The notes beneath the pieces were generated by a model. The model made no database searches and was not told the DNA's origin. It worked only from the letters and a program-made list of their open reading frames with translations. Below, in pieces: positions 6,098 to 10,307 of a stretch of 10,307 bases of DNA. The stretch comes from DATLBY01 sp035526665 (GTDB lineage Bacteria > Acidobacteriota > Terriglobia > Bryobacterales > Bryobacteraceae): positions 1 through 10,307 of the forward strand of contig DATLBY010000253.1 of NCBI GenBank assembly GCA_035526665.1. The letters run 5' to 3'. Numbering within the stretch: position 1 is the stretch's first letter; each line of letters begins with the position of its first letter. The position numbers and the translations under genes were made by a program.

Positions 6098-8583
6098 GAT
6101 ACCTCTGTATTCATGGGCATTTCTATCAGCCGCCGCGTGAGAATCCCTGGCTCGAGGCAATTGAGCTGCAGGATTCCGCCTATCCTTACCACGATTGGAA
6201 CGAGCGGATTACCGCCGAGTGTTACGCGCCGAACGGCGCCACCCGCATTCTCGACGACGCCGGACGCATAGACCAGATTGTCAACAACTATAGCCATATA
6301 AGCTTCAATTTCGGACCGACGGTGCTCTCCTGGGCACAGGACAAGGCCCCCGGCCTGTATCAGATGATCCTGGATGCCGACAACCAGAGCATCTCCCAGT
6401 TCGGCGGCCACGGGTCGGCAATTGCCCAGGCGTACAACCACATGATCATGCCGCTGGCGAACTCGCGTGACAAGTTCACGCAGATAGTCTGGGGCATCGA
6501 GGATTTCAAACACCGGTTTCAGCGCACTCCCGAGGGAATGTGGTTGCCTGAGACGGCGGTGGATCTCGAGACCCTCGACATGCTGGCGCAGGTAGGGATC
6601 AAATACACGATTCTTGCTCAGCATCAGGCGCACCTGATCCGGAACGCCGATGCCTCGGAATGGGTCGACGTCACCGGCGGCCGCATCGATCCCACTCGCG
6701 GATACTATCTGAAGACGCCTTCGGGCCGGACCCTCAATCTGTTTTTCTACGATGGACCGATTTCCCGGGCGGTCGCATTCGAAGGACTGTTGAATAATGG
6801 CGTGGTATTCGCGCAGCGGCTTCTGACGGGTTTTGCCGATGGACGCTCGTGGCCTGAGATAGGCAACATCGCCACCGACGGTGAAAGCTACGGACATCAC
6901 CACCGGTACGGCGAGATGGCGCTCGCTTATGCCCTCCACCACGTCGAGAGCAAGGGACTGGCGAATATTACAAATTATGGCGAGTATCTCGAGCTGTTCC
7001 ATCCCTCCACCGAGGTGGAGCTCTACGAGAACACCGCCTGGAGTTGCGCGCATGGCGTCGGCCGCTGGAAGAGCGATTGCGGCTGTAACTCGGGTGGACG
7101 AGCGGGCTGGAATCAGGCTTGGCGAGGACCTCTGAGGGATGCGCTCGATTGGCTGCGCGATGAGATTGCACCCAGGTACGAAGAGAAAATGGCGAAGGTC
7201 ATTAAGGACCCTTGGGCGGCTCGCAACGACTACATAAACGTGGTTTTGGACCGGTCCCCCGAGTGCCGCGACGGTTTCCTGCTGAAGCACGCGAAACGCA
7301 AATTGACCGAGGATGAGCAGGTGGAGGTCTGGAAGCTTCTGGAGCTGCAGCGCCACGCGATGCTGATGTATACCAGTTGCGGCTGGTTTTTCGACGAGAT
7401 CTCCGGCATCGAAACAGCGCAGGTAATTCAATACGCCGGACGCGTCGTGCAATTGGCTGAGGAACTATTCTGGAACTCGGGGAATAACGGCATCCCGTAC
7501 GCCGCGCGCGTTCCCAAAGTTGCCGAGGCGCTGCTCGAGGAGACATTGGAAGCGCGATTTTTGACGCGCCTTGCCTTGGCCAAAAGCAATATCCTGGACT
7601 ATCGCGACGGGGCGAACATCTACGAAAAGTTTGTCAAACCGACCATGGTCGACCTGCACAAAGTAGCGGCTCACTATGCCATTAGCTCGGTTTTCAACAC
7701 CTACGCGGATTCCGCAGAAATCTATTGTTATACCGTCCGGCGGGAAGATCACCAGACGCTGGACGCCGGCAAACTTCGTCTGGTGCTGGGACGAGCTACT
7801 TTCACATCCAAGGTGACTCAGGAGCACAAGCTTCTCACCTACGCGGTGCTTCACTTCGGCGACCACAATCTGACGGGCGGAGTTCGCAAATACCATGGCG
7901 CGGATGTATATGAAAAACTTGCCAGCGAGCTCACGGCTGTGTTTTCCCGGGCCGATGTGCCCGAGGTCATCCGCTTGCTCGATAAGGGTTTCGGAGGAAA
8001 CATCTATTCTCTTAAATCTCTGTTCCGGGATGAGCAGCGTAACATCCTGGATCGCATTTTGACTTCTACTCTGGAGGATGCGGAAGGCGTTTACCGGCAG
8101 ATGTACGAGCACCACGCCCCCCTGATGCGCTTTCTCACGGATCTGCGTACTCCGCTCCCCAAGGCGTTTCAGACGACGGCCGAGTATGCGCTGAACAGTC
8201 ATCTAAAGCTGGCCTTCGCCGCGGAAGAGCTGGATATTCCGCGCATCCAGCGGCTTTTGGAAGAGGTTCGGATGGGCGAGGTGGAACTCGACTCCACCAC
8301 GCTCGAGTTTACTTTCCGCAAGACCGTGGAGAGATTTGCAAAAGAGTTAGAGGCCGAGCCCAGGGAAATGCAGCCGCTCAGACGGCTGGGGGGCGCGGTC
8401 GGTCTACTGAAACGTCTCCCGTTTCCGGTAACCGTCTGGACGGTTCAGAACGTGTGTTATCAAATCCTCCAATCCGACTACCCTGACATGAGCGGTAAAG
8501 CGGAAGAAGGAGACGCCGACGCGCAGTTGTGGGTCAGTCATTTTCAGAAGCTTGCGCAAGAGCTGCAACTCCTCGTGCAATAG
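6094..8583 (+). CDS. GH57 family glycoside hydrolase with DUF3536-type region
   Basis: An 829-residue protein without signal peptide, hence cytosolic. The N-terminal GH57 barrel shows all five family regions: HGHFYQP (7-13), GGHGSA (104-109), WLPET (150-154) with Glu153 as the likely nucleophile, FFYDGPIS (217-224) with Asp220 as the likely acid/base, and TDGESYGHHH (261-270). A conserved-looking Cys cluster follows: SCAHGVGRW (317-325) and CGC (329-331). The long helical C-terminal part, from about residue 350, resembles DUF3536 proteins. GH57 enzymes act on alpha-glucans (alpha-amylase, 4-alpha-glucanotransferase, branching enzyme, amylopullulanase), but this subgroup's reaction is not known to me. 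ATG 6094 is chosen because GH57 proteins start just before the HxxxQP motif; in-frame codons back to 5986 would add 36 unlike residues inside aroA. It overlaps aroA by four bases and is 6 bases from treY, so a role in malto-oligosaccharide or trehalose metabolism is inferred. Confidence 0.88.
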   Translation: MRYLCIHGHFYQPPRENPWLEAIELQDSAYPYHDWNERITAECYAPNGATRILDDAGRIDQIVNNYSHISFNFGPTVLSWAQDKAPGLYQMILDADNQSISQFGGHGSAIAQAYNHMIMPLANSRDKFTQIVWGIEDFKHRFQRTPEGMWLPETAVDLETLDMLAQVGIKYTILAQHQAHLIRNADASEWVDVTGGRIDPTRGYYLKTPSGRTLNLFFYDGPISRAVAFEGLLNNGVVFAQRLLTGFADGRSWPEIGNIATDGESYGHHHRYGEMALAYALHHVESKGLANITNYGEYLELFHPSTEVELYENTAWSCAHGVGRWKSDCGCNSGGRAGWNQAWRGPLRDALDWLRDEIAPRYEEKMAKVIKDPWAARNDYINVVLDRSPECRDGFLLKHAKRKLTEDEQVEVWKLLELQRHAMLMYTSCGWFFDEISGIETAQVIQYAGRVVQLAEELFWNSGNNGIPYAARVPKVAEALLEETLEARFLTRLALAKSNILDYRDGANIYEKFVKPTMVDLHKVAAHYAISSVFNTYADSAEIYCYTVRREDHQTLDAGKLRLVLGRATFTSKVTQEHKLLTYAVLHFGDHNLTGGVRKYHGADVYEKLASELTAVFSRADVPEVIRLLDKGFGGNIYSLKSLFRDEQRNILDRILTSTLEDAEGVYRQMYEHHAPLMRFLTDLRTPLPKAFQTTAEYALNSHLKLAFAAEELDIPRIQRLLEEVRMGEVELDSTTLEFTFRKTVERFAKELEAEPREMQPLRRLGGAVGLLKRLPFPVTVWTVQNVCYQILQSDYPDMSGKAEEGDADAQLWVSHFQKLAQELQLLVQ

Positions 8584-8589
8584 CCATTC

Positions 8590-10307
8590 ATGCGGATTCC
8601 GTCAGCGACGTACCGCGTCCAGTTCAACAAGGATTTCCGGTTTGAACACGCGCGAGCTATCGTCCCCCACCTGCGGCGGCTCGGAATCAGTCATCTATAC
8701 GCCTCCCCGATTTTTGCGGCGCGGGAAGGCAGCACGCACGGCTATGACGTGGTGGATCCCAACCGGCTAAATCCGGTGCTCGGCAGCGAGACCGATTTTG
8801 AGTCGCTACTCAACGATCTGAAGTCGCACGGCATGAGCATCATTCTGGATATCGTGCCGAATCACATGGCCGCGAGTTCGCAAAATCCCTGGTGGATGGA
8901 CCTCCTGGAGAATGGTCCCGCCTCTCCGTTTGGCGCCTTCTTTGGCGTGAACTGGGGGGACAATGCAAGCACGTCCAAGATTTTTCTCCCGGTTCTTGGC
9001 TCGCCTTACGGCTTCATCCTGGAAAATCAAGAGCTGGTTCTCACGTATGAGGAGCGAGGTTTTTTCATTAACTACTGGGCTCTGAAACTGCCCGTTGACC
9101 CGGCCACCTACGCGCTGATTCTGGATGGCGCTCCCCCGGCGCTCGCCCCGCTTTTGGAAGTGATGGAGCGGCTTCCAGACCGCTATGCGTCGGAATGGGA
9201 GGCCATCGACACCCGTACGCGTGAAAAGGAGCGTATTAAGCGGGATTTGTGGGCCTTGTACCAGGAACAGGTGGCTGTCTCGGAATATATAGACGGCCAG
9301 CTGGCTGTCTACCGCGGGCGGAAAGGCGACCCGAGGAGCTTCGGCGCGCTGCATGTCCTGCTGGAGCGGCAAGCGTATCAACTGGCATTTTGGAAAGTTG
9401 CCACGGAAAAGATCAACTACCGCCGCTTCTTCGATGTCAGCGACCTGGTCGGCATTCGCGTGGAACAGGCCACTGTTTATGAGGCGAGCCACTCGCTGAT
9501 TTTTCAGTTGATCGAGAAAGCCGCGATCGCCGGACTTCGCGTGGATCATGTGGACGGGCTTTTCGACCCCACTCAGTATTTGCAACGAATAGCCTCCAAG
9601 GCTGGCTATCTTGTCGTGGAGAAAATTCTGTCTGAAAACGAAGGTCTCCCGGAGGATTGGCCAGTCAGCGGGACTACCGGTTACGATTTTCTGGGTCATG
9701 TGAATGCCTTGTTTGTGGACCCTGAAGGGCTGGAACGTGTCACAGCGTTTTATTCCGAATTTGTGGGATCGGAAAGCACGCTCCCCGACGTGGAGTACGA
9801 GCGCAAGAAGCAGGTGATGGATCAGCTCTTCACCGGCGAGATGCTCGATCTTGGCTCAGATCTCGCGGAGCTGGCGGTTACTGACCGCTATGCGCGCGAC
9901 TTGAGCCCAAAAGATCTGCGGCAGAGTCTGGTGGAGATCACCGCATGCATGCCCGTATACCGGACCTACACGAACAGCTATGCGGCAGCGGAACGCGACA
10001 AGGAATTTATTCAGAGTGCCTGTGCGGAGGCACGGCGCCGTAATCCGGATCTGAATTCCGCGGTGTTCGATTTTACGCAGAGCGTGTTGGAGGAGCCGCG
10101 CGACGACGGCCGTCTCCAGTTCGTCATGCGCTGGCAGCAGATTAGCGGTCCCATCATGGCCAAGGGCGTGGAGGACTGCGCGTTTTACGTGTATAACCGC
10201 CTGGTCTCACTGAACGAGGTGGGCAGCATTCCACATCCGATCACCGTGGATGAGTTTCACGCGTTCCAGCAGCGCAGGCTGCTCAAGTGGCCGCATACGA
10301 TGAGCGC
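8590..10307 (+). CDS. treY: Maltooligosyl trehalose synthase, 3' end outside window
   Basis: An open frame from ATG 8590 runs to the window edge (572 codons plus two bases) with no stop or frameshift. TreY isomerises the reducing-end alpha-1,4 bond of malto-oligosaccharides to an alpha-1,1 bond; TreZ then releases trehalose. Family signatures: TYRVQF (7-12), YASPI (37-41), GSTHGYDVVDP (47-57), DIVPNHMA (87-94, GH13 region I), GLRVDHVDGL (315-324, nucleophile Asp319), VVEKIL (342-347, acid/base Glu344) and AKGVEDCAFYVY (524-535, region IV with Asp529). From memory the last motif usually reads EDTAFYRY, so Cys530 and Val534 are mild departures that leave the catalytic Asp in place. TreY proteins are normally around 750-1000 residues, so the C-terminal part is cut off. 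The start lies 6 bases after the GH57 stop, implying co-transcription; treZ is not in the window but may follow. Confidence 0.95.
   Translation, partial: MRIPSATYRVQFNKDFRFEHARAIVPHLRRLGISHLYASPIFAAREGSTHGYDVVDPNRLNPVLGSETDFESLLNDLKSHGMSIILDIVPNHMAASSQNPWWMDLLENGPASPFGAFFGVNWGDNASTSKIFLPVLGSPYGFILENQELVLTYEERGFFINYWALKLPVDPATYALILDGAPPALAPLLEVMERLPDRYASEWEAIDTRTREKERIKRDLWALYQEQVAVSEYIDGQLAVYRGRKGDPRSFGALHVLLERQAYQLAFWKVATEKINYRRFFDVSDLVGIRVEQATVYEASHSLIFQLIEKAAIAGLRVDHVDGLFDPTQYLQRIASKAGYLVVEKILSENEGLPEDWPVSGTTGYDFLGHVNALFVDPEGLERVTAFYSEFVGSESTLPDVEYERKKQVMDQLFTGEMLDLGSDLAELAVTDRYARDLSPKDLRQSLVEITACMPVYRTYTNSYAAAERDKEFIQSACAEARRRNPDLNSAVFDFTQSVLEEPRDDGRLQFVMRWQQISGPIMAKGVEDCAFYVYNRLVSLNEVGSIPHPITVDEFHAFQQRRLLKWPHTMS

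Noticed and set aside
6067..7452. Long minus-strand open frame (461 codons) opposite the GH57 gene
   Set aside because: It is antisense to a protein whose catalytic motifs are all intact. Its translation has no recognisable domain and it arises from GC-rich codon structure.
8806..9699. Minus-strand open frame (297 codons) opposite treY
   Set aside because: The plus-strand frame carries clear TreY signatures throughout; the antisense frame is a shadow without motifs.

Overview
The window is a compact, GC-rich (by eye high-50s %) bacterial chromosomal segment. Its overall look suggests an Acidobacteriota genome of the Solibacter/Bryobacter type: an HTH protein of that style at the left edge, GH57-DUF3536 next to TreY, weak or absent Shine-Dalgarno sequences, and -10 boxes almost touching start codons. 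That placement is inferred from gene content, not from a marker gene. I see no mobile elements, tRNAs, rRNAs or CRISPR arrays.

Layout. Positions 1-115 (minus) hold the first 38 codons of a small helix-turn-helix protein, with a reasonable promoter at 141-169. The roughly 200-base gap before gatB is structured. A minus-strand hairpin followed by six T residues (211-259) lies about 45 bases downstream of a possible minus-strand promoter that overlaps the gatB -10 box, so a small RNA of about 85 nt is possible. gatB (316-1794) has TATAAT so close to its ATG that the transcript may be leaderless.

A perfect hairpin with a CTTG loop (1807-1826) precedes the most unusual part, two genes 6 bases apart. 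The first (1859-3103) is a soluble protein made of two PRC-barrel-like modules plus the cytosolic Mg2+-sensing part of MgtE (N domain and CBS pair) with no membrane pore. The second (3110-4351) is an 11-TM NRAMP/SLC11 protein in which the two metal-site motifs are changed (DPGN to DAGG, MPHN to APWM). Together they suggest a Mg2+ uptake system in which an MgtE-type sensor is paired with an NRAMP-related transporter. A small secreted FxLYD-type protein follows (4363-4752).

Next come aroA (4817-6097, EPSP synthase, with its own extended -10 box), a GH57 family hydrolase with a DUF3536-type C-terminal region that overlaps the aroA stop as ATGA (6094-8583), and the start of treY (8590 to the window edge, 572 codons), maltooligosyl trehalose synthase. 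The last two probably act on the same alpha-1,4-glucan or malto-oligosaccharide pool and, from their spacing, are co-transcribed with aroA.
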